Position numbers and translations under genes: made by a program
The notes under the pieces: generated by a model
Database searches by the model: none
What the model was told of the DNA's origin: nothing
What the model saw: the letters and a program-made list of their open reading frames with translations, nothing else
NCBI GenBank assembly: GCA_029931535.1
Contig: JAQPZY010001471.1
Location: forward strand, 372,001-436,000
Direction of reading: 5' to 3'
Source: Margaritifera margaritifera
Taxonomy: Eukaryota > Mollusca > Bivalvia > Unionida > Margaritiferidae
DNA: 64,000 nt
In this document: in pieces, positions 29,266 to 41,169 of the stretch
Layout of the letters: each line of letters begins with the position of its first letter
Position numbering within the stretch: position 1 is the first letter of the stretch

Positions 29266-29412
29266 CGGGCGAGGCCCCTCGGCGGGGTAAGTCTTTGCGA
29301 GGCCCCTCGGCGTAGTAAGTCTTTGCGTGGTCCCTTTGCCGGGTAAGTCTTTGCGAGGACATTCAGCGGGTTAAGTCTTTGCGAGGCCCATCGGCGGGTT
29401 AAGTCGTGAGCG
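29266..29412. repeat. 28-bp GC-rich minisatellite (5 copies)
   Basis: The unit is GCGAGGCCCCTCGGCGGGGT then AAGTCTTT, with substitutions. It is much more GC-rich than its surroundings. Confidence 0.9.
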
Positions 29413-29482
29413 AGGCCTTTTTGAAGGAATTTTGAAACATCTCTCGTTGAATCATTATTGAGACTTTGAAAGATATGGGTGG

Positions 29483-30109
29483 TCATGAAAAACATCGTTG
29501 GGTTTGGAGAAAAAAAATCGTGAACTTTTCAACATCATTTTCAACTGCCTTAAACCATTTCCACGTCTGCCGCTGCTGGTGTCTCAGTGGTAGTCGATGT
29601 AATGGAAGTTTTAGAATTCTCATTCTCTTGAGTTTCTTCAAAGAGGCTTCATACATTCCTCTCAGTTGTTTTAGCTCAGACAGAATGTATCGTAACACAT
29701 TTGTAGTTTCTGAAGTTCTGTTTTCACTCACTTCATTCTGTTCACTGCTCATCGTTTTCATCACTTGTTGATTTCTCATTTCCTGTTCTTGTTTTTGTAT
29801 AAAAGTATGTCTTCTTCTTCTTGACTTTGTAAAAAGGTATCTGACTCTTTCTTCTGTTTCTCTTTGAAATCGACATATTCTGACAGTGGTGGTAGTAATG
29901 CAGGAGAAGAAGGAGGAGGTTGTACCGTCCAAAATTCCTGCGATGATAAAATATCGCAGAAACCAATCCAAATCAAAGTCATTCCTTGGAATAGAAGATG
30001 CCTTCGGTGGAATAATACGCGCAACAGCAGCAGTAGTTGTATTATCACTCTGGGTATAAGTATCCACTGCAGGCGCACCCCAAAACAAAGTCTTCGTCTT
30101 CAATCCAGC
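29483..30109 (-). CDS. Unrecognised protein, 208 aa, divergent partner
   Basis: The minus-strand ORF from ATG 30109 (MAGLKTKTLFWGAPAVDT) runs to 29483. The first ~65 residues look protein-like, with a hydrophobic run at 59-70 (WFLRYFIIAGIL). After that the frame becomes Arg/Thr-rich, while an overlapping frame reads PPPSSPALLPPLSEYVDF and an acidic run, so a frameshift near 29905 is possible. The ATG lies 20 nt downstream of a TATATATA run, so any leader would be very short. I recognise no family. It could be host, a viral remnant or chance, but the length (236 codons open in total) and paired promoter make chance less likely than elsewhere in the window. Confidence 0.4.
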   Translation of the reverse strand, partial: AGLKTKTLFWGAPAVDTYTQSDNTTTAAVARIIPPKASSIPRNDFDLDWFLRYFIIAGILDGTTSSFFSCITTTTVRICRFQRETEERVRYLFTKSRRRRHTFIQKQEQEMRNQQVMKTMSSEQNEVSENRTSETTNVLRYILSELKQLRGMYEASLKKLKRMRILKLPLHRLPLRHQQRQTWKWFKAVENDVEKFTIFFLQTQRCFS

Positions 30110-30124
30110 CATGTGTACTGTACT

Positions 30125-30275
30125 GGCATTATATATATATATAAAGTTACGCCACTCCATCCTGCGTTCTGATTGGTGGCTAGAAAACACGTCATCGCTA
30201 AGTTATGCGACACGACATCAGATTGGTGGACAATAAAATCCAGTTTCGACCCGGATTTAGTATATATACAGAGGC
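30125..30275. promoter_or_regulatory. Divergent promoter region with two TATA boxes and two CCAAT boxes
   Basis: A TATATATATATAAAG run at 30129-30145 faces the minus-strand ORF. GTATATATACAGAGG at 30260-30274 faces the plus-strand ORF, 45 nt before its ATG. Between them CTGATTGGTGG and CAGATTGGTGG (near 30170 and 30220) each hold an inverted CCAAT box, 50 bp apart, as in NF-Y-driven bidirectional promoters. Confidence 0.45.
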
Positions 30276-30318
30276 ACGTTCAAGCATTGTGCCGTCCAGT
30301 CTCAAGTCAGCCAAGAAG

Positions 30319-30738
30319 ATGAATGTGAGTGTAGAAACTTCCACCTTTATTTCCAGCATGTTGTTTAATCTGGTTTATCCGGTGCATGTCAAGAAAACGT
30401 GGACGATCACACGCATCCCTGTGGAAAAGAAGAGTCTACGTGGAAAGGCTAGTGTGTTTGAAGAGGGTTTTGGTGTATGGGCCTGCGGTGTGGAGAAACT
30501 TACAACGAAGAACAGTGAAGTGATGTCACCAATGATAGCAGTTTATTTGTTAACCCCCAACTGCTCTTTTCAAGGCCACCCAGATCTATCAGAAACAGAG
30601 ATACTTTTCCAATATTGCCAAAAAAAGCAGTGTTTTATGTGTGTTTGTTTGTTTGTCTTTTGTCTACTGTTTTATCCACCATACGAAACTTATGCTCCCC
30701 TCCACTCTTTTGTCCTTTTGTTGTGTGATAGTATATAA
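30319..30738 (+). CDS. Unrecognised protein, 139 aa, divergent partner
   Basis: ATG 30319 is chosen because it lies just downstream of the TATA box; the frame is open from 30205. The protein begins MNVSVETSTFISSMLFNLVY, continues with basic and beta-rich text (KKTWTITRIPVEKK, GVWACGVEKLTTKN) and ends in a Cys/Phe-rich hydrophobic tail encoded by TGTTTGTTTGTTTG-like DNA, which may be a spurious extension. No known domain is apparent. AATAAA occurs repeatedly in the downstream 45-bp repeats and could serve as 3'-end signals. Confidence 0.4.
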   Translation: MNVSVETSTFISSMLFNLVYPVHVKKTWTITRIPVEKKSLRGKASVFEEGFGVWACGVEKLTTKNSEVMSPMIAVYLLTPNCSFQGHPDLSETEILFQYCQKKQCFMCVCLFVFCLLFYPPYETYAPLHSFVLLLCDSI

Positions 30739-30745
30739 CTATGAC

Positions 30746-30772
30746 AGTGTGTGTGTGTGTGTGTGTTTGTGT
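30746..30772. repeat. (GT)n microsatellite
   Basis: About 12 GT units with one GTTT interruption. Confidence 0.92.
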
Positions 30773-30962
30773 CATTCCAACTCTTTTCTCCTCTTACACC
30801 CCATTTTGGGTCTATAGAGACTAAACTAACGAGTAATATATGAAAATAAGACATTGGTATTCACATGACGGACTTTTACCTCAGGAATTTTATAGCATTT
30901 ATTTTAAGCTGAAAGTAGATATTTCTACAATACATATTATTTTGGCTCGTTTTTTTTAAAAT

Positions 30963-31220
30963 AAACCGACTTATACCAGGTACAAATTGGTATGGCATTT
31001 ATTTAATAAACCGACACATACCAGGTACAAATTGGTATGGCATTTATTTAATAAACCGAGACATACCAGGCACAAATTGGTATGGCATTTATTTAATAAA
31101 CCGACACATACCAGGTACAAATTGGTATGGCATTTATTTAATAAACCGACACATACCAGGTACAAATTGGTATGGCATTTATTTAATAAACCGACACATA
31201 CCAGGTACAAATTGGTATGG
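30963..31220. repeat. 45-bp minisatellite (5-6 copies)
   Basis: The unit is CGACACATACCAGGTACAAA then TTGGTATGGCATTTATTTAA and TAAAC. Copies are nearly identical, and 45 bp keeps frames open on both strands. Every unit has AATAAA on the plus strand. TACCAGGTACAAATTGGTA is an imperfect palindrome. Confidence 0.95.
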
Positions 31221-31444
31221 TCTTTATTCGCTGCAGTTAAAGTGGTGATGTGCCTTATTTACATGTTGTTTAACTTTGTTCTGTCTACTGTATGAAATAA
31301 ATTATTTGGTTCAAATACTGTTTTTTCTTCTGTGTAATGTCTTATGTATGATGTTTATATACTTAATTTTGGTCTATGATTGTAAGTTGTATGGTTATTT
31401 AAAAATACATACTTAACTTTTGTCAAGTTGTTTACATAGTATTT

Positions 31445-31545
31445 TCATAGGCATTTCGCAATTAGACTGTTGTGACATGTGTCAGACAGGCCAGTATGTT
31501 CATAGGCATTTCGCAATTAGACTGGTGTGACATAGGTGATGTAGG
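31445..31545. repeat. Two copies of a ~34-bp direct repeat, period 55 bp
   Basis: CATAGGCATTTCGCAATTAG followed by ACTGTTGTGACAT (or ACTGGTGTGACAT) occurs at 31446 and 31501. Confidence 0.85.
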
Positions 31546-31549
31546 CATG

Positions 31550-32012
31550 TGTATTTATATACAGATTTTGCTAAACAAACTCATTCCTATTCTAGAATTT
31601 CGGTTCTAAAAGATCAGTCTGTAAGGAATCTATTTTAGTTGTGATGTTGAAATCAGATATAATTTGAGAGGAATTATTTATTTACAATATTCATTGGAAA
31701 TATAAAAGTGCTCATTGACTTTTGGATTAATACATGATTTTGGGATTTATGTGAAATCATTCAAATACATTCTGGATTACATCTTTGTGGCGCATCAGGA
31801 CATTCAAGTCTATTGGAATTCATTCGGAACATTATATTATATTGGACTTGTGATTAGGACATTTAGGATTATTTGGAATTTAACTCACAAATTGTAAGTG
31901 TCTTTTGAATTTTCACTTTAATTGTCTCGAAATAAATTGCTTGTTGATTTAACTTACGTTGTTAGTTTCACTTTCTTTCTGTTACATATTTTTAAGACCT
32001 AGAGTCGTAACA
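31550..32012 (+). mobile_element. LTR-like dispersed repeat, copy 1
   Basis: Homologous to 59690-60117. Both have a TATA-like start (TATTTATATACAG), TCATTCCTATT, GAAATCAGATATAATT, a 60-codon ORF ending in WNSFG and FRIIWNL, GAAATAAATTGCTTGTTGAT (polyadenylation-like), and the identical end TTAAGACCTAGAGTCGTAACA. TATA, AATAAA and a ...CA end fit a solo LTR. No primer-binding site, second LTR or pol sequence follows, and the 5' limit and target duplication are uncertain. Copy 1 has ~40 extra bases near 31597. Confidence 0.55.
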
Positions 32013-32666
32013 TCTGTTTCAATAGATTCATATTCAAATCTGTCTTAAAGGAGCCATATATGGGAAGTGAGAGAGGTAGCCTCTGAAAACAGTTGGCTGC
32101 TTTATAGAGGTTAATTTCTTCTACGTTTGATGTAAAATCCTTTAAAAAATGTAACTGTTGAACAAAGGTGCTTGCTTAATGGTGGTGACCTTGAAGGCAG
32201 GTTCGACTATATTTAGGTCTCGTGTACAGCATGTGTAAAATTTCTCATGACGTATGTAGTAGCATATCATTGTATAAACTACATGTAATTTCAAATAATT
32301 AGTTCAGTTACCTTATCATACGAAATAAATGTCCATAACCTTGCCAAAGAAAGGAAAATATTTTTTTTTAATAACGATGTTTCAAAATTCTCCATAAAAT
32401 GTTTATATTCTTATCTACTAAAAGTGACTTGTAGCTCCATGAGGCCAGGTATTACTTTTACATTTAAATACATTGTGAGCACATCCCACTATAATAAAAA
32501 AGTACTTACTTCATACTTCGATACTTTCATTTCTATCCTTAAAACCGAAATACACAACTGAGCTGCTGGATGCTTTCATTTGTTCACAAGATATATACCA
32601 TGAATAGATGCTGTTTGGTCAAAAATTAACTTGCAAAATGTGGAAACATATACAAAAAGAAAACCA
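32013..32666. other. Intergenic sequence, nothing recognised
   Basis: No feature seen between the LTR-like repeat and the (TTA)n array. Confidence 0.5.
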
Positions 32667-33312
<646 letters not shown>

Positions 33313-33327
33313 GTACACACACACACA

Positions 33328-33397
<70 letters not shown>
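33313..33397. repeat. (CA)n(TC)n microsatellite
   Basis: Nine CA units followed by about 33 TC units. Confidence 0.97.
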
Positions 33398-33398
<1 letters not shown>

Positions 33399-33555
33399 TT
33401 CCTGACGTTTATTATTTTATTGTCCAAAAACTTTTCAATCATCCAAACAACTATTTCGCTTCTTTATATCATCATCTATTATCCAGATGATCTTTCTAGA
33501 GTAAATTTTTCAGATCTGTAAGAGGAGGAAATATGCCTACCACAACCTATTTTAC

Positions 33556-36500
33556 CTACAATTGTTACTAAGCTAATCAAAATGAATAACGTACGTCATC
33601 TCCAAGCCGTATGTCTTAAAACAGGAATCAAGATGAATAATTTACCTCATCTCCAAGCCGTATGTCATAAAACAGGAATCAAAATGAATAATTTACCTCA
33701 TCTCAAAGCATACTGTATATCTTAAAACACAAATGAAAATAAATAATTTACCTCATCTCCAAAGCGTATTTCTTAAAACAGGAATCAAAATGAATAATTT
33801 ACCTCATCTCCAAGCCGTACGTCTTAAAACAGGAATCAAAATGAATAATTCACCTCATCTCCAAGCCATATGTCTTAAAACAGGAATCAAAATGAACAAT
33901 TTACCTCATCTCCAAGCCATATGTCTTAAAACAGGAATCAAAATGAATAATTTACCTCATCTCCAAGCATACTGTATGTCTTAAAACAGGAATCAAAATG
34001 AATTATTCACCTCATCTTCAAGCATACTGTATGTCTTAAAACAGGAATCAAAATGAATAATTCATCTCATATCCAAGCATACTGTATGTCTTAAAACAGG
34101 AATCAACATGAACAATTTACCACATCTCCAAGCCGTATGTCTTAAAACAGGAATCAAAATGAATAATTTACCTCATCTCCAAGCCGTATGTCTTAAAACA
34201 GGAATCAAAATGAATAATTCACCTCATCTCCAAGCCATATGTCTTAAAACAGGAATCAAAATGAATAATTTACCTCATCTCCAAGCATACTGTATGTCTT
34301 AAAACAGGAATCAAAATGAATAATTCATCACATCTCCAAGCCGTATGTCTTAAAACAGGAATCAAAATGAATAATTCACCTCATCTTCAAGCATACTGTA
34401 TGTCTTAAAGAATCAAAATGAATAATTCACCTCATCTCCAAGCCGTAGGTCTTAAAACAGGAATAAAAATTAATAATTTACCTCATCTCAAAGCATACTG
34501 TATATATTAAAACAGAAATTAAAATGAATAATTCACCTCATCTCCAAGCCGTATGTCTTAAAACAGGAATCAAAATGAATAATTTACTTCATCTCAAAGC
34601 ATACTGTATATCTTAAAACAGGAATGAAAATAAATAATTTACCTCATCTCCAAGCATACTGTATGTCTTAAAACAGGAATCAAAATGAATAATTTACCTC
34701 ATCTCCAAGCCGTATGTCTTAAAACAGGAATCAAAATGAATAATTCACCTCATCTCCAAGCCATATGTCTTAAAACAGGAATCAAAATGAACAATGTACC
34801 TCATCTCCAAGCCATATGTCTTAAAACAGGAATCAAAATGAATAATTTACCTCATCTCCAAGCATACTGTATGTCTTAAAACAGGAATCAAAATGAATTA
34901 TTCACCTCATCTTCAAGCATACTGTATGTCTTAAAACAGGAATCAAAATGAATAATTCATCTCATATCCAAGCATTCTGTATGTCTTAAAACAGTAATCA
35001 ACATGAACAATTTACCTCATCTCCAAGCCATATGTCTTAAAACAGGAATCAAAATGAACAATTTACCTCATCTCCAAGCCATATGTCTTAAAACAGGAAT
35101 CAAAATGAATACTTTACCTCATCTCCAAGCATACTGTATGTCTTAAAACAGGAATCAAAATGAATTATTCACCTCATCTTCAAGCATACTGTATGTCTTA
35201 TAACAGGAATCAAAATGAATAATTCATCTCATATCCAAGCATACTGTATGTCTTAAAACAGTAATCAACATGAACAATTTACCACATCTCCAAGCCGTAT
35301 GTCTTAAAACAGGAATCAAAATGAATAATTTACCTCATCTCCAAGCCGTATGTCTTAAAACAGGAATCAAAATGAATAATTTACCTCATCTCCAAGCATA
35401 CTGTATGTCTTAAAACAGGAATCAAAATGAATAATTTACCTCATCTCCAAGCCATATGTCTTAAAACAGGAATCAAAATGAATAATTCACCTCATCTCCA
35501 AGCCATATGTCTTAAAACAGGAATCAAAATGAATAATTTACCTCATCTCCAAGCATACTGTATGTCTTAAAACAGGAATCAAAATGAATTATTCACCTTA
35601 TCTTCAAGCATACTGTATGTCTTAAAACAGGAATCAAAATGAATAATTCATCTCATATCCAAGCATACTGTATGTCTTAAAACAGTAATCAACATGAACA
35701 ATTTACCACATCTCCAAGCCGTATGTCTTAAAACAGGAATCAAAATGAATAATTTACCTCATCTCCAAGCCGTATGTCTTAAAACAGGAATCAAAATGAA
35801 TAATTCACCTCATCTCCAAGCCATATGTCTTAAAACAGGAATCAAAATGAATAATTTACCTCATCTCCAAGCATACTGTATGTCTTAAAACAGGAATCAA
35901 AATGAATAATTCATCACATCTCCAAGCCGTAGGTCTTAAAACAGGAATAAAAATTAATAATTTACCTCATCTCAAAGCATACTGTATATATTAAAACAGA
36001 AATTAAAATGAATAATTCACCTCATCTCCAAGCCGTATGTCTTAAAACAGGAATCAAAATGAATAATTTACCTCATCTCCAAGCATACTGTATGTCTTAA
36101 AACAGGAATCAAAATTAATAATTTACCTCATCTCCAAGCCGTATGTCTTAAAACAGGAATCAAAATGAATAATTCACCTCATCTTCAAGCATACTGTATG
36201 TCTTAAAGAATCAAAATGAATAATTCACCTCATCTCCAAGCCGTAGGTCTTAAAACAGGAATAAAAATTAATAATTTACCTCATCTCAAAGCATACTGTA
36301 TATATTAAAACAGAAATTAAAATGAATAATTCACCTCATCTCCAAGCCGTATGTCTTAAAACAGGAATCAAAATGAATAATTTACCTCATCTCAAAGCAT
36401 ACTGTATATCTTAAAACACAAATGAAAATAAATAATTTACCTCATCTCCAAAGCGTATGTCTTAAAACAGGAATCAAAATGAATAATTTACCTCATCTCC

Positions 36501-39002
36501 AAGCCGTATGTCTTAAAACAGGAATCAAAATGAATAATTCACCTCATCTCCAAGCCATATGTCTTAAAACAGGAATCAAAATGAACAATTTGCCTCATCT
36601 CCAAGCCATATGTCTTAAAACAGGAATCAAAATGAATAATTTACCTCATCTCCAAGCATACTGTATGTCTTAAAACAGGAATCAAAATGAATTATTCACC
36701 TCATCTTCAAGCATACTGTATGTCTTAAAACAGGAAAAAAAATGAATAATTCATCTCATATCCAAGCATACTGTATGTCTTAAAACAGTAATCAACATGA
36801 ACAATTTACCACATCTCCAAGCCGTATGTCTTAAAACAGGAATCAAAATGAATAATTTACCTCATCTCCAAGCCGTATGTCTTAAAACAGGAATCAAAAT
36901 GAATAATTTACCTCATCTCCAAGCATACTGTATGTCTTAAAACAGGAATCAAAATTAATAATTTACCTCATCTCCAAGCCGTATGTCTTAAAACAGGAAT
37001 CAAAATGAATAATTCACCTCATCTTCAAGCATACTGTATGTCTTAAAGAATCAAAATGAATAATTCACCTCATCTCCAAGCCGTAGGTCTTAAAACAGGA
37101 ATAAAAATTAATAATTTACCTCATCTTAAAGCATACTGTATATATTAAAACAGAAATTAAAATGAATAATTCACCTCATCTCCAAGCCGTATGTCTTAAA
37201 ACAGGAATCAAAATGAATAATTTACTTCATCTCAAAGCATACTGTATATCTTAAAACAGGAATGAAAATAAATAATTTACCTCATCTCCAAGCCGTATGT
37301 CTTAAAACAGGAATCAAAATGAATAATTCACCTCATCTCCAAGCCATATGTCTTAAAACAGGAATCAAAATGAACAATTTACCTCATCTCCAAGCCATAT
37401 GTCTTAAAACAGGAATCAAAATGAATAATTTACCTCATCTCCAAGCATACTGTATGTCTTAAAACAGGAATCAAAATGAATTATTCACCTCATCTTCAAG
37501 CATACTGTATGTCTTAAAACAGGAATCAAAATGAATAATTCATCTCATATCCAAGCATACTGTATGTCTTAAAACAGTAATCAACATGAACAATTTACCA
37601 CATCTCCAAGCCGTATGTCTTAAAACAGGAATCAAAATGAATAATTTACCTCATCTCCAAGCCGTATGTCTTAAAACAGGAATCAAAATGAATAATTTAC
37701 CTCATCTCCAAGCATACTGTATGTCTTAAAACAGGAATCAAAATGAATAATTTACCTCATCTCCAAGCCGTATGTCTTAAAACAGGAATCAAAATGAATA
37801 ATTCACCTCATCTCCAAGCCATATGTCTTAAAACAGGAATCAAAATGAATAATTTACCTCATCTCCAAGCATACTGTATGTCTTAAAACAGGAATCAAAA
37901 TGAATTATTCACCTTATCTTCAAGCATACTGTATGTCTTAAAACAGAAATCAAAATGAATAATTCATCTCATCTCCAAGCATACTGTATGTCTTAAAACA
38001 GGAATCAAAATGAATAATTCATCACATCTCCAAGCCGTATGTCTTAAAACAGGAATCAAAATGAATAATTCACCTCATCTTCAAGCATACTGTATGTCTT
38101 AAAGAATCAAAATGAATAATTCACCTCATCTCCAAGCCGTAGGTCTTAAAACAGGAATACAAATTAATAATTTACATCATCTCCAAAGCGTATGTCTTAA
38201 AACAGGAATCAAAATGAATAATTTACCTCATCTCCAAGCCGTATGTCTTAAAACAGGAATCAAAATGAATAATTCACCTCATCTCCAAGCCATATGTCTT
38301 AAAACAGGAATCAAAATGAGTAATTTACCTCATCTCCAAACACATTGTAAGTATTAAAACAGGAATCAGAATGTATAATTTACCTCATCTCCAAGCATAT
38401 TGTAAGTCTTAAAACAGGATTCAAAATTACTAATTTACCTCATCTCAAAGTATACTGTAAGTCTTAAAACAGGAATCAAAATGAATACTTTACCCCATCT
38501 CCAAGCATATTGTATGTCTTAAAACAGGAAAAAAAATTACTAATTTACCTCATCACCAAGCATACTGTATGTCTTAAAACAGGATTAAAAATTACTAATT
38601 TACCTCATCTCCAAGCATACTGTATGTCTTAAAACAGGAATCAAAATTAATAATTTACCTCATCTCAGAGCATACTCTATGTCTTAAAACAGAAATAAAA
38701 ATTAATAATTTACCTCATCTCCAAGCATACTGTAAGTCTTAAAACAGGAATCAAAATTAATAATTTACCTCATCTCAAAGCATACTGTAAGTCTTAAAAC
38801 AGGAATCAAAATGAATACTTTACCTCATCTCCAAGCATACTGTATGTCTTAAAACAGGAATCAAAATTAATAATTTACCTCATCTCCAAGCATAATGTAA
38901 GTCTTAAAACAGGATTCAAATTTACGAATTTACCTCATCTCCAAGCATACTGTATGTCTTAAAACAGGTATCAAAATTAATAATTTACCTCATCTCCAAG
39001 CC
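33556..39002. repeat. Satellite array of 51/55-bp monomers with higher-order repeats
   Basis: About 105 monomers. Type A (51 bp) is AGGAATCAAAATGAATAATT, TACCTCATCTCCAAGCCGTA, TGTCTTAAAAC. Type B (55 bp) has GCATACTGTATG in place of GCCGTATG. Variants (TTCACC, CCATATG, CTTAAAGAATC, GGAATAAAAATTAA, AACATGAAC) recur in fixed order: 36121-36480 repeats at 36961-37320, an 840-bp shift with only a few mismatches, and the next marker returns after 789 bp, i.e. one 51-bp monomer fewer. The right edge (38340-39002) is older, B-type only and more diverged. ORFs reading MNNLPHLQAVCLKTGIK are by-products of the 17-codon monomer. Confidence 0.97.
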
Positions 39003-39975
39003 GCAAGGTTGAGATTACTAGTTTTAGGATCTGTTAAAAATACAGAAACTATACTTTCTATGACTGCACTTGAAAAACAACCAAGTAATTAACAGTGAAG
39101 ACAACAGCAACGTATATCAGCAAATTAAGCAGCATTCCTACATCTGGGGCCCTAGCAGGTGCGACGGGAACAATTATCACCCTTATATCGAAGCGGCTAA
39201 ATAGAAAGTCAAATGTCTGCAAAAAAGGGTTTCACTAGCATAATTTTAATCTTTTTCTCGATAATCATACTACACCTCTTCACTAATATTTTTTCTTCAA
39301 AACACGAAAGCTTGATTCATAAATATTTATGCATGTATTCTGAGGGATGTTTCCATTCAACCTTCTTCAATGCTAAATTGATTTTCTTTTCTATCGATTC
39401 ACACCTTTAATGTAGTCTTGTCGACGCGCGCAAAAAAAAGAAGAGAAGATCAATGAGGAAAGATCACCCATTAACGACTAATATGACCAATTCTCTACAT
39501 TTTTCATATGATCCTCAACAAGTGGATATAAATTATTCGTAAGTGCCTTTAAGATGACTTTTCACCCATGGCAAAGTAATATTTCAAACACAAATAACAT
39601 GGGAGCTATGTACAAGAGCAAAAACTTAAAGGAAAGCAACGCATATTAGGTTGTTGATGAAGACAATATATTGTTGTCAAGGTTTTGTAAATTGACTTGG
39701 TTTTGCTTTGTAATTCTTGCATGCTTGTCACTATCATCAATTTTTCCTGTCAGTTGTACTTTCTTCCGATTGAATTCCTTCAATATGCATTTAATATTAA
39801 AATGGTAATTTTTTCTATAAACAGTTTTATGACTCACAAATCGCATTGTTCCAGATATAGGGAAGTGAGAAAGAGGGAGTGCCTGAGGGAGGAGCTATTC
39901 ATCAAAGTCTGATTATACCTGAATCATAAATACCTACATATATATAGCTCGACAGTTGGAAAACTGCGCGAGAAA
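39003..39975. other. Intergenic sequence, nothing recognised
   Basis: A short GC-rich patch (GGGGCCCTAGCAGGTGCGAC) lies near 39147. No coding signal. Confidence 0.5.
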
Positions 39976-39978
39976 AAA

Positions 39979-40050
39979 GGTTATCATGCGTTTCGAACAA
40001 AGTCTTCCTCAGGGGACAAAAAAAAAACAAAAAAAAAAAAAAAAAAAACA
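39979..40050 (-). other. Penelope-like/hammerhead-like motif followed by A-rich tract
   Basis: Read on the minus strand, a T-rich run (40018-40048) leads into CCCTGAGGAAGACTTTGTTC and GAAACGCATGA. CTGANGA...GAAAC phrases of this sort occur in Penelope-like elements, some of which hold hammerhead ribozymes. Here stem III does not form convincingly, so a decayed copy is the most I can claim. A related phrase lies at 48421-48455. Confidence 0.3.
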
Positions 40051-40182
40051 CAAAGACACACAAACACATAAAGAGTGACAGGTGTTGTAGATAATAAATA
40101 TTTGCATTTTTGAACAGGCAAGTAAAACTATCCAAAATAATGAAAATGTCTAAGCTAAAGATAAAGAACAACATAATATTAC

Positions 40183-40401
40183 AATGATTTATATGTCTAA
40201 AAAGGGACTTAGCATATATGTGTAAAGTGATCTATATGTCTAAAAAGGGACTTAGCATATCTGTGTAAAGTGATCTATATGTCTAAAAAGGGACTTAGCA
40301 TATCTGTGTAAAGTGATCTATAAGTCTAAAAAGGGACTTAGCATATCTGTGTAAAGTGATCTATATGTCTAAAAAGGGACTTAGCATATCTGTGTAAAGT
40401 G
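40183..40401. repeat. 43-bp minisatellite (5 copies)
   Basis: The unit is GATCTATATGTCTAAAAAGG, GACTTAGCATATCTGTGTAA, AGT, nearly invariant. Confidence 0.95.
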
Positions 40402-41169
40402 AACAATTTCGGTTGCAAGCTAGAAATGCACAATAGCGATCTACTGCTTGATATAACCTATTTACCGGAATCATTGCGAGGAATTCTAAAGTCATCTGTT
40501 TCGCCACCATATTGGATGGCACACATTTTGAACGTCAGGATGTTTGTGACGTTTTGACTGTTAGTAAGGTGTTCCCTTTTTGTGTTTGTTAATGTATTGG
40601 TTTTAATATCGGTTAGGGAAGGGGTTCTATCACTTTAGACACACTCTGTCTAAATATATATTATGATGACGTATGCTCAATGTGTTTGATTTATTTTATT
40701 ATATAAGTATTTTCTATTTTTATTATGTAGATTTAGACAAAGTTCAGCCAAAGAAAATCTGATTTGGTATTATATTTATTTATGATTTATTTTCCCTTAA
40801 TTGGACAAAGGGTCTGTGTGTGAAGATATGAGAGGGACTACTCTCCTCGTACACAGACAGATATAAATTATTTTTGCAACTGCTAGGTTGCAGCCTTTAC
40901 ATTGTATCATATTATATACATGTTAAAATATTTCAGTTAGTATACATTCGATATGTGGACATATTTTCCTTTCACTGAAAGTGAATCTTTCCTATCATGT
41001 GAGGGTGGGGGTTGGCCCGGCAAGGTAAGCACCATCATCTCCCCTAGTGAGAGAGATATAACCCACCCGGCACACCCCAGTGGCTGTTCTTTTTCCCTAT
41101 CTCTCGTCTCAGGAGCATAGTTGGGTGCCCTTACATTTGTTTTCACATATCTATGTGCATATATATTGC
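40402..41169. other. Intergenic sequence, nothing recognised
   Basis: A GC-rich patch near 40981-41065 includes a GGCCCGGC phrase; no element ends were identified. Confidence 0.45.

Noticed and set aside
33733..38357. Series of 64-83 aa ORFs reading MNNLPHLQAVCLKTGIK repeats
   Set aside because: The 51-bp monomer is 17 codons long, so frames stay open by arithmetic until a 55-bp monomer adds a stop.
33556..39002. CRISPR-like regular repeats
   Set aside because: There are no unique spacers; monomers abut directly and the genome is clearly eukaryotic.
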